From JABCYV01 sp963696025 (GTDB lineage: Bacteria > Acidobacteriota > Terriglobia > Terriglobales > Acidobacteriaceae), in NCBI GenBank assembly GCA_963696025.1, contig CAVOII010000003.1:1-14854 (forward strand): a DNA stretch of 14,854 nucleotides, given 5' to 3'. Below, piece by piece: positions 7,933 through 14,386 of this stretch. The position numbers were made by a program, and so were the translations under genes. Position 1 is the stretch's first letter; every line of letters starts with the position of its first letter. Below the pieces are notes generated by a model. The model was not told the DNA's origin. It made no database searches and saw only the letters and a list, made by a program, of their open reading frames with translations.

Positions 7933-8469
7933 ATGATAAAGGGTATCGTGATCGGTTTTTGTCTGACCATAGCGATTTTGGCAGGTGGTTTTTTCTACTA
8001 CTTTGCTGCGGGCATCGCACCAGCAGCCACAGCCGATCCGCCGATGCCATTTGAGAAGAAGCTTGCGAACATGTCCCTGGACGCACATATTGAGAAGCAG
8101 CACATTCTCCAATCTCCTGTGTCCGCCGACGAACCTAATTTTCTTGCGGGTGCTGACGTGTACAAACAGCACTGCGCGGCCTGCCACGGAGTTCCAGGGC
8201 AGCCGCCCACAGACTATGCGGCGACGATGTATCCGAAACCGACACAGTTGTTCCTTGGTAAGGGTGTGACCGATGACCCAGCATCGGAGAGTTACTGGAA
8301 GGCGGCCAATGGCATTCGATTGTCCGGGATGCCCGCCTTCAAGACCAAGCTGACCGACACCCAGCTATGGCAGGTCAGCCAATTGGTCGCGCACGCAAAT
8401 GAAATTCCCGAATCCGTGAAAAGGATGCTCCTCGCAGATTCGCCGATGTCAGCATCAGTACCGCAATGA
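7933..8469 (+). CDS. Membrane-anchored monohaem cytochrome c
   Basis: A 178-residue class-I-type cytochrome c facing the periplasm. An N-terminal hydrophobic helix (about 4-27) acts as an uncleaved anchor or signal. The haem-binding CAACH motif is at 81-85, with covalent thioether sites C81 and C84 and proximal ligand H85. The likely distal ligand is M133 in RLSGMPAF. The preceding NFLAGADVYKQH and the closing LTDTQLWQVSQLVAHANEIP are the usual first and last helices of the fold. There is a single CxxCH, so it carries one haem. Being 21 bases after the beta-barrel gene, it probably functions in electron transfer at the envelope, either to a terminal oxidase or reductase or between inner membrane and periplasm; the partner is not in this window. 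Confidence 0.9.
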   Translation: MIKGIVIGFCLTIAILAGGFFYYFAAGIAPAATADPPMPFEKKLANMSLDAHIEKQHILQSPVSADEPNFLAGADVYKQHCAACHGVPGQPPTDYAATMYPKPTQLFLGKGVTDDPASESYWKAANGIRLSGMPAFKTKLTDTQLWQVSQLVAHANEIPESVKRMLLADSPMSASVPQ

Positions 8470-8888
8470 CTTCGGCATCGGGTCACGAATCGGTCACAAA
8501 ATAATCAGTGTTACACATTGGACACAGCCCAGTGCTCAGCCGGCAGAGTTCTCCTCGTCGCGCTCAAAGAACGCCGCGGCCGGCAGGCTGCCGATTCCGA
8601 AGGTGCCCAACGACGAAGACCCTGTGGCGGCCCGTAGCAGAAGTCGTGAACGCAGTCAGAATGAGAAGACAAGAATGAATATCAGTGAGGAGCGGCGTAT
8701 ATGCGGAGTAGCTCGAAGAACTGGCAGTATTCGCCACGCCTCGACACTTTCACAATGCCGGAACCGCATACCCTTCCGCAAAGCAATTCTCGACTGGCAC
8801 ATCGTCAAGCTGCACGCAACCGCCCTGCGACTAAAAGTTACGTGCGAGACTCGGACGTGACCTTGATGTGCGAGACGTCTACGGCTGC
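8470..8888. other. Gene-poor convergent intergenic region
   Basis: The 419 bases between the converging cytochrome c and OmpA-like genes hold no gene I can support. Short + strand frames (8603-8860, 8701-8985) have unremarkable Arg/Ser-rich translations. Small structures seen are a near-direct repeat of GGTCACGAATCGGTCAC type around 8485-8505, a CGGCAG-g-CTGCCG hairpin near 8580-8595 and a repeated GTGCGAGAC (about 8840-8880). None is followed by a T-tract, so no rho-independent terminator is evident. Confidence 0.5.
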
Positions 8889-9830
8889 CTATGTGCCGGC
8901 AATGCCCTTGTTCTGCAGGATCTTGACCACGACCCGACGGTCCTCGGATTGTCCCTCTGCGGTTGCGTCGGATGCCACCTGCTGACTCGTTCCCATCGCT
9001 CCGGGAGCCAGCATATTGGTCAACGGAATGTTGCCCTGTTGTTCAAGAAACTCAGTGACGTTGGCGGCCCGCTCGCTGCTGAGTCTTTGGTTAAGGGCTG
9101 CGGATCCCACGGCCGATGCATAGCCCTGTACCTGGAGGATGTAGGCCTTGATGCCCATAGCCTGCTGGGTCAACTGCAGCAGTTGGGGTTTATATTTCGG
9201 TTCAATCGTCGTACTGCCGTTGGCGAAGTAAACCGTCACTTCTCCCAGGATGTTGTAGTCAGCCAACTCTCCAAAGCGCTTATTGTCGGCTGCAATCGCC
9301 GCCTTGTTCGCCGCAATGGCCGCCTGATTCGCTTCGGTCTTCTGCTGCTCGGCTGCAAGCTGTATCTTTTGCTGCGCTAGTGCTTGTTTCTGGGCCTGAA
9401 TTTGCTGCTCGCTTTGCTGTATCTGTTGCTGGTTCGTCTGGACCTGCTGTTCCGTCGGCGTTATCCCCGCTTGAATGTCTTCTGCATTCTTGAGGTCGGA
9501 CCCTTTGAACTTGACCGTGTCCGCCACCAACTGGTTTTGGGCATTGTAGGACCCTTGCACCTGTACCGGGAGGCCCGGGATCAACGCGGTGACTGCCATC
9601 TCTTTTTTCCGAGCCCTGAGCAGTCCCTCAACTTCGTCCACCTCCGTGGAGGGCGTGAGGATGACGACCACGTTTCCAGAATCCTGAGTCTGTAGCGTCA
9701 TGGTGGCGCCACTTCGCCCATTGATCACTCCCTGCACATTTTGCGCGGCAGCAACGTCACAGGCCAGCACAAGAGCAGCCAAAGACAGAGCTGCGATGAA
9801 CGCGATTCTTTCGACTCGGCTTCTCTTCAT
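8889..9830 (-). CDS. OmpA-family C-terminal domain protein with coiled coil
   Basis: A 313-residue exported protein. The signal peptide is about 1-30 (MKRSRVERIAFIAALSLAAL, ending VAAAQ). A beta-rich N-terminal domain (about 31-112) resembles the DUF5666-type fold (VQGVINGRSGATMTLQT, VDTVKF-like end). A Gln/Ala-rich coiled coil spans about 125-185. An OmpA-like domain covers about 195-308, with TVYFANGSTTIEP, LNQRLSSERAANVTEFL and EDRRVVVKIL. The residue pair that binds diaminopimelate in classical OmpA domains is Asp in 'TD' and Arg in 'RA'. Here R254 is present, but the TD position reads AS (GYASAVGS), so peptidoglycan binding may differ. I recall this variant as common in acidobacterial homologues. 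Its role is probably an envelope spacer or anchor. A purine-rich GGGGGAGAAGGA stretch precedes the ATG. Confidence 0.85.
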   Translation of the reverse strand: MKRSRVERIAFIAALSLAALVLACDVAAAQNVQGVINGRSGATMTLQTQDSGNVVVILTPSTEVDEVEGLLRARKKEMAVTALIPGLPVQVQGSYNAQNQLVADTVKFKGSDLKNAEDIQAGITPTEQQVQTNQQQIQQSEQQIQAQKQALAQQKIQLAAEQQKTEANQAAIAANKAAIAADNKRFGELADYNILGEVTVYFANGSTTIEPKYKPQLLQLTQQAMGIKAYILQVQGYASAVGSAALNQRLSSERAANVTEFLEQQGNIPLTNMLAPGAMGTSQQVASDATAEGQSEDRRVVVKILQNKGIAGT

Positions 9831-10283
9831 AATCCTTCTCCCCCATAACCCTTTAGGCGCGGGAAAGTTACTAGATTCGCGTTTAAGGTAGCGCTAAGGA
9901 CCAACGCGTGTGAACTGGCAAAAATGCCAGCCCTTTTTCTGCATGAAATCGGGCTGGCTTCTCCTCATCGCGGCGATCAACTTGCGGCCAACAGGCGCAA
10001 GATCCCACAGTAGGTGCGAGAACAGCTGAACCAGTACCACACAAAGAAGCGACCGGTTCCGGCCAGAATGACGGGGCACTCGGAAACTGGGCGTCGCGCG
10101 TCGAAACCGAACGGTTTTGACGCGATACCAGGCAGTACAAAATGACTCAACAGAATCCGGATGACCCGGGCACAATCCCGAGAGGCGTCAATTGGATGCC
10201 GGCGTTTGCACCCGCTGACGGCTAGGAATAAAGCGACAGGGAAGACACAGCCGTATCGCGACCGATCAACTGGTGTGCCTGTT
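9831..10283. other. Intergenic region with presumptive leader of the OmpA-like gene
   Basis: This 453-base gap lies between the end of the sigma-54 regulator and the start of the OmpA-like gene, both on the - strand. The - strand frames at 9883-10140 and 9894-10175 translate to sequences without recognisable motifs, and I regard them as non-coding. The only clear structure is the set of inverted repeats at 9915-9958, reported separately. The promoter of the OmpA-like gene should lie in the left half, but no unambiguous boxes are visible. Confidence 0.5.
9915..9958 (-). promoter_or_regulatory. Mutually exclusive inverted repeats in leader region
   Basis: Read on the - strand, GCCAGCCC (9958-9951) can pair with GGGCTGGC (9933-9926) across a 17-base loop. 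The same central segment (CTGGCA, 9930-9925) can instead pair with TGCCAG (9920-9915) across a TTTT loop. The two stems cannot form together. They lie 85-128 bases before the start of the OmpA-like gene, so a switching 5' leader is conceivable. On the + strand the shorter stem is followed by CCCTTTTT, which resembles a weak terminator. Function is inferred only. Confidence 0.3.
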
Positions 10284-11687
10284 CTACTCTCCCGCCATTC
10301 TTATTCCATATTTGTTGAGTTTGTAGGCTAAAGCGCTGCGGGAGAGCCCCATCCGGCGGGCGGCTTCGGCCTGCGCTCCCCCGGTGGCCGAGAGTGTCTG
10401 GAGGATGAGCTCTTTTTCGGTTCGCTCCAGCAGTTCCGTCAGATCGAAAGAATCCGAAGCGGACAACGTGAAGTGCTGGGGTGACAGTTTTCCTTCTTTA
10501 CCGTTCGTGGGCATCGCTTCTGCACGGCGCACGACAGGGAGGTCTTCGACTCCAATCTCGAGATTGGTCGTGAGAATGTAAGCGCGCTCGATCAGATTCT
10601 TCAGTTCCCGCAGATTTCCGGGAAACTCATATTGCTGCAACTGCTCCAATCCTTGGTGACTGATGTGTCTCGGCGGCATCTTGAGTTCGGTCGCAATCTG
10701 TCGGCAGAACATTTCGCTAAGGCCCGGAATGTCCGCACGCCGATCGCGCAGAGGTGGAAGGTGGATTGGCACGACAGCCAGGCGATAGAAAAGGTCTTCC
10801 CGAAAGAGGCCTTCACGTACGCGTTGCTCGAGATTACGATGAGTCGCGACCAGAACGCGGACGTCCACTTTGCGTGGACGGGTGGACCCAACCCGCAGCA
10901 GTTGACCGTCGGTTAGGATGCGCAACAGCTTGGCTTGCCCGGCAAGGGACATTTCTCCCGCTTCATCGAGGAATGGTGTGCCCTCATGCGCGGTTTCAAA
11001 CAGTCCCGGGTGGCTGCGATCTGCGCCCGTGAACGCGCCTTTTTCGTGGCCGAAGAGTTCGCTCTCGAGCAGAGTTTCGGTGAATGAGGCACAATTCACG
11101 GCCACAAATGGCTTGGAGGCCCGAGCGCTGTTGCGGTGAATAGCTCTTGCCACCAGTTCCTTGCCAGTGCCAGTCTCTCCGGTGATCAGAACGGTGGCAG
11201 GAGTCGGCGCCACGCGCGCGATGCGATCGCGAACGTCGCGGATAGTTTCACTTTCGCCGTAAATTTCAGATGCTCCCTCCAGGTGTACCACCCTATCTTT
11301 AAGCAGGACGTTCTCCCGCATGAGTCGGGTGCGTTCACAGGCGCGGCGCACAGTGGCGCGGACGACTTCCGGTTGGAATGGCTTGGTGAGAAAGTCGAAG
11401 GCGCCATGACGCATGCTTTCTACGGCTAGCTCGATACTGGCCACGGCGGTCAGAAAAATGACAGAAATCGCAGGATCAATTTCCTGGGCTAAAGCCATCA
11501 CGGTCGAGCCTTCACCGTCAGGCATCTTCTGATCGGTAACGACCACATCGAAGTCGTTTGCTGCCAGGCTAAACTGCGCGTCTTGTACGCCCGGGGCCTC
11601 CCAGATCTCATGCTGGTCCTGGCGGAGGTTCGATGCCAGGATGCGTCGCATGCTTGGTTCATCGTCAACGAGGAGAATTCTTCCCAT
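10284..11687 (-). CDS. NtrC-family sigma-54-dependent response regulator
   Basis: A 467-residue transcription activator with three domains. The receiver (1-115) has D8/D9, phospho-acceptor D52 (VVTDQKMPD), T80 and K102 (LTKPF). The AAA+ domain (about 138-375) has Walker A GETGTGKE at 170-177, sigma-54 contact loop GAFTGA at 217-222, Walker B FLDE at 239-242 and the arginine-finger region REDLFYRL. A Fis-type helix-turn-helix lies at the C-terminus (about 425-463, AEAARRMGLSRSALAYKLNKYG). It should bind upstream enhancers and use ATP to open promoters held by sigma-54 RNA polymerase. The Walker B strand is unusual: EGTPFLDEAGEM instead of the common GGTLFLDEIGEM. It begins 12 bases after a truncated kinase gene on the same strand. 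I found no clear -24/-12 promoter in the window. Confidence 0.93.
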   Translation of the reverse strand: MGRILLVDDEPSMRRILASNLRQDQHEIWEAPGVQDAQFSLAANDFDVVVTDQKMPDGEGSTVMALAQEIDPAISVIFLTAVASIELAVESMRHGAFDFLTKPFQPEVVRATVRRACERTRLMRENVLLKDRVVHLEGASEIYGESETIRDVRDRIARVAPTPATVLITGETGTGKELVARAIHRNSARASKPFVAVNCASFTETLLESELFGHEKGAFTGADRSHPGLFETAHEGTPFLDEAGEMSLAGQAKLLRILTDGQLLRVGSTRPRKVDVRVLVATHRNLEQRVREGLFREDLFYRLAVVPIHLPPLRDRRADIPGLSEMFCRQIATELKMPPRHISHQGLEQLQQYEFPGNLRELKNLIERAYILTTNLEIGVEDLPVVRRAEAMPTNGKEGKLSPQHFTLSASDSFDLTELLERTEKELILQTLSATGGAQAEAARRMGLSRSALAYKLNKYGIRMAGE

Positions 11688-11699
11688 CAGTATCTATTC

Positions 11700-12026
11700 C
11701 TATCTTTTGTTCCGCCCACTGTGAGGCATGGGCAGAATCAGCGAAAAGCAGATTCGTTGCGGACCATTCGTCGCGATTACCAGATCACCGCCATGGGCCC
11801 GGGCGATATTGCGCGCAATGGCTAGTCCGAGCCCGGTCCCCTGCGACTTGGTAGTGAAGAATGGCTCGAAGATTCGTCCCAGAGCTGGCTGCGGAATAGG
11901 ATCTCCCGAGTTTTCAATATCGATGCACACCCGGTGGTCCAAACCGTGCGCCGTGAGAGTGATCGAGCTGTTGGCCGTCGCGGCATCCACTGCATTGAGG
12001 ACCAGGTCCATCAGCGTATTGATCAT
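11700..12026 (-). CDS. Truncated NtrB-type histidine kinase, ATP-binding domain only
   Basis: A 108-residue ORF matching only the HATPase part of an NtrB-like sensor kinase. It shows the end of the N-box (LVLNAVDA, N11), a G1-like NSGDPIP at 39-45, IFEPFFTTK at 52-60 and the G2 lid GTGLGLAIAR at 63-72, closing with the AHGGDL strand. The sensor part, the HisKA domain with its phospho-acceptor histidine, and the first ATPase helix are missing. An in-frame TGA lies two codons before the ATG, and no frame further upstream encodes recognisable HisKA sequence before the next gene (12144, opposite strand). It is followed after 12 bases by the sigma-54 regulator, the usual kinase-regulator order. 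It is either a decayed pseudogene or a stand-alone ATPase domain; it cannot phosphorylate by the normal route. Confidence 0.75.
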   Translation of the reverse strand: MINTLMDLVLNAVDAATANSSITLTAHGLDHRVCIDIENSGDPIPQPALGRIFEPFFTTKSQGTGLGLAIARNIARAHGGDLVIATNGPQRICFSLILPMPHSGRNKR

Positions 12027-12129
12027 TCTTCATTCCTCAGCGGGGCTGGTAAGTACGGCGAGGCGCGAAGAGACATCATTCGAAACGCTGCAGACTGACA
12101 GTAAGCCAAAAGTGGCTGCCGATTATTTC

Positions 12130-12151
12130 TAAATGGAGACTAAATGGAGAC
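12130..12151 (+). repeat. 11-bp direct duplication over the start of the Cys/His gene
   Basis: TAAATGGAGAC occurs twice in immediate succession (12130-12140 and 12141-12151). The second copy carries the ATG used at 12144. The GGAG of the first copy lies 5 bases before it and serves as its ribosome-binding site. The ATG in the first copy (12133) is in another frame. Confidence 0.8.
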
Positions 12152-12623
12152 CAAGCGAAGAGAAAGTCATTGCAAAGGCCGGACGAAGGCAGGGAAACCC
12201 TGTGCCGCGGCAGCCACCGGGGGCGGGCTGTGCTTTTTTCACGCGAACCCCAATAAGGCCTCGGAACTAGGCCGAATCGGGGGCAGGAGCAATCGCCATG
12301 CTGCCGCTGGAGGTGGCGATCCACTGCCTACCCTGGACAACGCGGTTGCACTTCGTGATACGGCGGCGCGTTTGATCGCCGATGTTATTGCGGGCAAAGT
12401 TCACCCCAGGGTCGCTGCCGGCCTGGCACCTCTCATGAACCTGCAGTTGCACGCGATCAAGACAGCGGATCTCGAGCAGCGACTAGCAAAGCTGGAGCAG
12501 CAGTCGAAGCTGAGGGACATCACCTCTTATGAACCTGGAGCTGCATGCGATCAAGACAACCGATCTCGAGCAGCGACTGGCGAGGTTGGAGCAGCAGTCG
12601 AAGGTGAGGGACGGCACCTCTGA
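12144..12623 (+). CDS. Small Cys/His (DUF5763-like) protein with disrupted C-terminus
   Basis: A 159-residue ORF. The N-terminal part has a possible zinc site, C10, C20, C30 and H33 (HCKGRTKAGKPC then GGGLCFFHAN), as in DUF5763-type mini-domains. It is followed by the conserved-looking ASELGRIGGRSNRH, a helical region (ALRDTAARLIADVIAGKVHPRVAAGLAPLM) and a heptad-like NLQLHAIKTADLEQRLAKLEQQ (from about 99). I recall such proteins as frequent in Acidobacteriota, with no known function. From residue 129 onward the frame runs through a second 94-bp repeat copy in the wrong phase, giving an unrelated tail (YEPGAACDQDN...). The original C-terminus is probably the frame 12623-12787. The start is supported by GGAG 5 bases upstream. 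Confidence 0.7.
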   Translation: METKRRESHCKGRTKAGKPCAAAATGGGLCFFHANPNKASELGRIGGRSNRHAAAGGGDPLPTLDNAVALRDTAARLIADVIAGKVHPRVAAGLAPLMNLQLHAIKTADLEQRLAKLEQQSKLRDITSYEPGAACDQDNRSRAATGEVGAAVEGEGRHL

Positions 12624-12685
12624 TGAAGCTGCAGCTGCAAGCGATCGAGACGACGGATCTGGAGCGGTGAGTCGCAAAGCAGAAG
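12425..12685 (+). repeat. 94-bp tandem repeat, 2 full and 1 partial copies
   Basis: Units start with an ATG at 12435, 12529 and 12623 (spacing 94 and 94). Each is preceded by a CACCTCT box (12427, 12521, 12615). Each unit encodes the same heptad-like peptide (MNLQLHAIKTADLEQRL, MNLELHAIKTTDLEQRL, MKLQLQAIETTDLER) in its own frame. Since 94 is not a multiple of 3, consecutive units are one frame apart. The third copy fades after about 12685. Confidence 0.9.
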
Positions 12686-12787
12686 CTGTTGGCTGAGGCT
12701 GAGCCTGTGGGAGGTCTTGATGGCAGGGGGGCCGCACCACCGCTGGATTTCGGTGACCTCCGCATGCCGGAGAGCTTTAAGGCGTAA
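12623..12787 (+). pseudogene. Displaced 3' end of the Cys/His gene, with nonsense codon
   Basis: Starting at the third repeat's ATG, the frame reads MKLQLQAIETTDLER, a TGA at 12668-12670, then VAKQKLLAEAEP and a coherent tail ending DLRMPESFKA and TAA at 12787. The TGA aligns with CGA (Arg) at 12480 and 12574 in the two earlier repeat copies, so a single C-to-T change would explain it. I read this as the ancestral C-terminus, now separated from the N-terminal part by the frame-shifting duplication and the stop. The ATG overlaps the TGA of the preceding ORF (TGATG), so limited re-initiation is imaginable. Confidence 0.6.
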
Positions 12788-12899
12788 GGCTTCAACAATG
12801 GCTTAAATCTCAAGGATAATGGCTTGAGACAGCCTAAGCGGTCGACATTTGAAAAGCCATAGTAAGCCGTACAGAGAGGACGTCGATCAAAGGTCCAAT

Positions 12900-13790
12900 A
12901 TGACAAGCACAGCGGCTGGCATCACTCCCAAGGGCAATAGAATTCTGCGCACCTTCATCAAGATACTTCTGACCGTCCTCATCTTGACCTACGTCGGGCG
13001 CGGAGGGCTCTTCTACTCTCAGCAAGATCAAATGACCTTTCCCGCGCCCTCGCAGTATGCAAAGGCGAGTCCAGCGGATCTTGGGATCGCGTTTCAAGAC
13101 CTTCACATTCCAGTGAACCGATCAGAGCAGGTGCACGCCTGGTGGATCCCTGCAAGTCCGCCGTCAGACAAAGTCTTGCTGATGTTTCACGGCAATGGCT
13201 ATGTTTTGGAGCAGGCGGCGGGCCCAGAGGGCGAAGTGAAATCTCTGCATCATCTCGGTCCCAATCTCTTGCTCGTGGACTACCGCGGATATGGCTCCAG
13301 CAGTCCGAGCACTCCGAATGAGACTCGCGTCTACGAGGACGCCCGCGCGGCCTTGGCGTACCTGATCACGCAACGCCAAGTGCGCGTCCACAATGTCATC
13401 TTCATGGGGCGCTCGATCGGAACCGGGCCAGCCACACAACTTGCGATGGCACATCCTGATGCTGGGGGGCTGATATTGGAGAGTCCGTTCACCAGTGTTT
13501 CGGAAGCGGCAAAAGCAATTTGGTACCTGCGAGCCTTTCCGCTATCCCTTTTCGTTCACAATCGGTTTGACAACCTTTCGAAGATCAGCTTGGTGCACGT
13601 GCCTCTGTTCGTTACCGTCGGCACTGAAGATACCCTGACGCCTCCGGAAATGGCGAAAGCATTGTTCCAGCGTGCGAATCAGCCTAAGGAACTGTATCTC
13701 GTCCCCGGAGCAGATCACAATGGCATCGTTGGGATTGGCGGGCAGAAACTGGAAAACCAAATCAGTGAATTCATCGATGGCATCCACTGA
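12900..13790 (+). CDS. Membrane-anchored alpha/beta hydrolase (BEM46/ABHD13-like)
   Basis: A 296-residue serine hydrolase. One N-terminal transmembrane helix (about 17-33) is followed by an alpha/beta-hydrolase domain. Visible catalytic parts: oxyanion-hole segment HGNG (97-100), VDYRGYGSS (127-134), nucleophile elbow GRSIG with S172, acid D244 in GTEDTLTP, and H273 in GADHNG. The layout matches the BEM46/YfhR-type family of bacterial hydrolases, which have broad or unknown ester/peptide substrates. ATG 12900 is preferred: AAAGG lies about 7 bases upstream and the TM helix follows soon after. A TTG at 12849 would add 17 residues. The gene seems monocistronic and converges with the downstream - strand pair. 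Anchoring by the N-terminal helix makes a periplasmic location possible. Confidence 0.88.
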   Translation: MTSTAAGITPKGNRILRTFIKILLTVLILTYVGRGGLFYSQQDQMTFPAPSQYAKASPADLGIAFQDLHIPVNRSEQVHAWWIPASPPSDKVLLMFHGNGYVLEQAAGPEGEVKSLHHLGPNLLLVDYRGYGSSSPSTPNETRVYEDARAALAYLITQRQVRVHNVIFMGRSIGTGPATQLAMAHPDAGGLILESPFTSVSEAAKAIWYLRAFPLSLFVHNRFDNLSKISLVHVPLFVTVGTEDTLTPPEMAKALFQRANQPKELYLVPGADHNGIVGIGGQKLENQISEFIDGIH

Positions 13791-13852
13791 AACAGGAAAC
13801 CTTCGAGATTCAGCGTGGCGGGTTGGTCGGTCCTAGAATTCTTACTCCCCGT

Positions 13853-14386
13853 TCAGAGTGCAGCGGAGACACCCCGTGTGGGGTACTGCAAGCATCCAAG
13901 CAATACGACGAGTCGGGTCATCTGTTCGTACCGTTCCGCGATGCCGACCGCAGAGATGCGCGTGCCCGGGAGAACCATACCGAGGTAGAGCTTGGGGATA
14001 GCCTGCAAAGCGTAGAGCCGCAGACGAAGCGCATTTTGAACCAGTTTTTCAGCCGCTTCCGCTGTCGCCGGATCGGGGCTGCGGCGCCCGGCGTCGGCCA
14101 GACGCAGCAGAACCGCTGCATTCTGAGCCGCGCAGGAGACGTATTCCACCGCAGCCCGCAGCCGCTCTCGCTGGATTCTGCGAAACTCCGACGAAGGAAG
14201 GTTGGTACGTAGAAACTCCTCCTCGTCGGGATCAACCAGGTTCCGAAATGCCTCAAGGTCGACCGCGCGGATATGCTCCGTCGGGTTTTCCAAAACCTGA
14301 GCCGTGATGGCGCGGCCGTTAGTCAGCCAGACCGTGAATCCCAGCGCGAGAAATGCAAGAGCGACAAGAATGAAAGTAATAATCAT
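13853..14386 (-). CDS. Conserved-looking single-TM hypothetical protein
   Basis: A 177-residue protein I cannot assign. An N-terminal transmembrane helix (about 2-22, ITFILVALAFLALGFTVWL) is followed by a mostly alpha-helical, charged region: EHIRAVDLEAFRNLVDPDEEEFLRTNLPSSEFRRIQRERL, AAEYVS-like helices and RRSPDPATAEAAEKLVQNALRLRLYAL. A second mildly hydrophobic segment (about 160-170, RLVVLLGCLQ) is near the end. Its ATG overlaps the stop of the preceding gene by four bases (ATGA, 14383-14386), so it is translationally coupled to the multi-TM protein, and the two probably form a membrane complex. No enzymatic motif is visible. Confidence 0.75.
   Translation of the reverse strand: MIITFILVALAFLALGFTVWLTNGRAITAQVLENPTEHIRAVDLEAFRNLVDPDEEEFLRTNLPSSEFRRIQRERLRAAVEYVSCAAQNAAVLLRLADAGRRSPDPATAEAAEKLVQNALRLRLYALQAIPKLYLGMVLPGTRISAVGIAERYEQMTRLVVLLGCLQYPTRGVSAAL

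Noticed and set aside
8796..8815. Possible sigma-54 promoter (TGGCAC ... GC)
   Set aside because: Spacing between GG and GC is 11 instead of 10 bases, and no gene follows in that direction.
8603..8985. Small + strand ORFs in the gap after cytochrome c
   Set aside because: Unremarkable Arg/Ser-rich translations without motif; the longer one runs into the opposite-strand OmpA-like gene.
9915..9940. Rho-independent terminator on the + strand (6-bp stem then CCCTTTTT)
   Set aside because: There is no + strand gene upstream that it could serve, and the stem is short with three C between stem and T-tract; the leader reading on the - strand was preferred.
9883..10175. Two overlapping - strand ORFs of 85 and 93 codons
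   Set aside because: They overlap each other in different frames, lack convincing ribosome-binding sites and show no recognisable motif, though a decayed gene cannot be excluded.
12425..12685. CRISPR-like array
   Set aside because: The units are contiguous 94-bp tandem copies without unique spacers.
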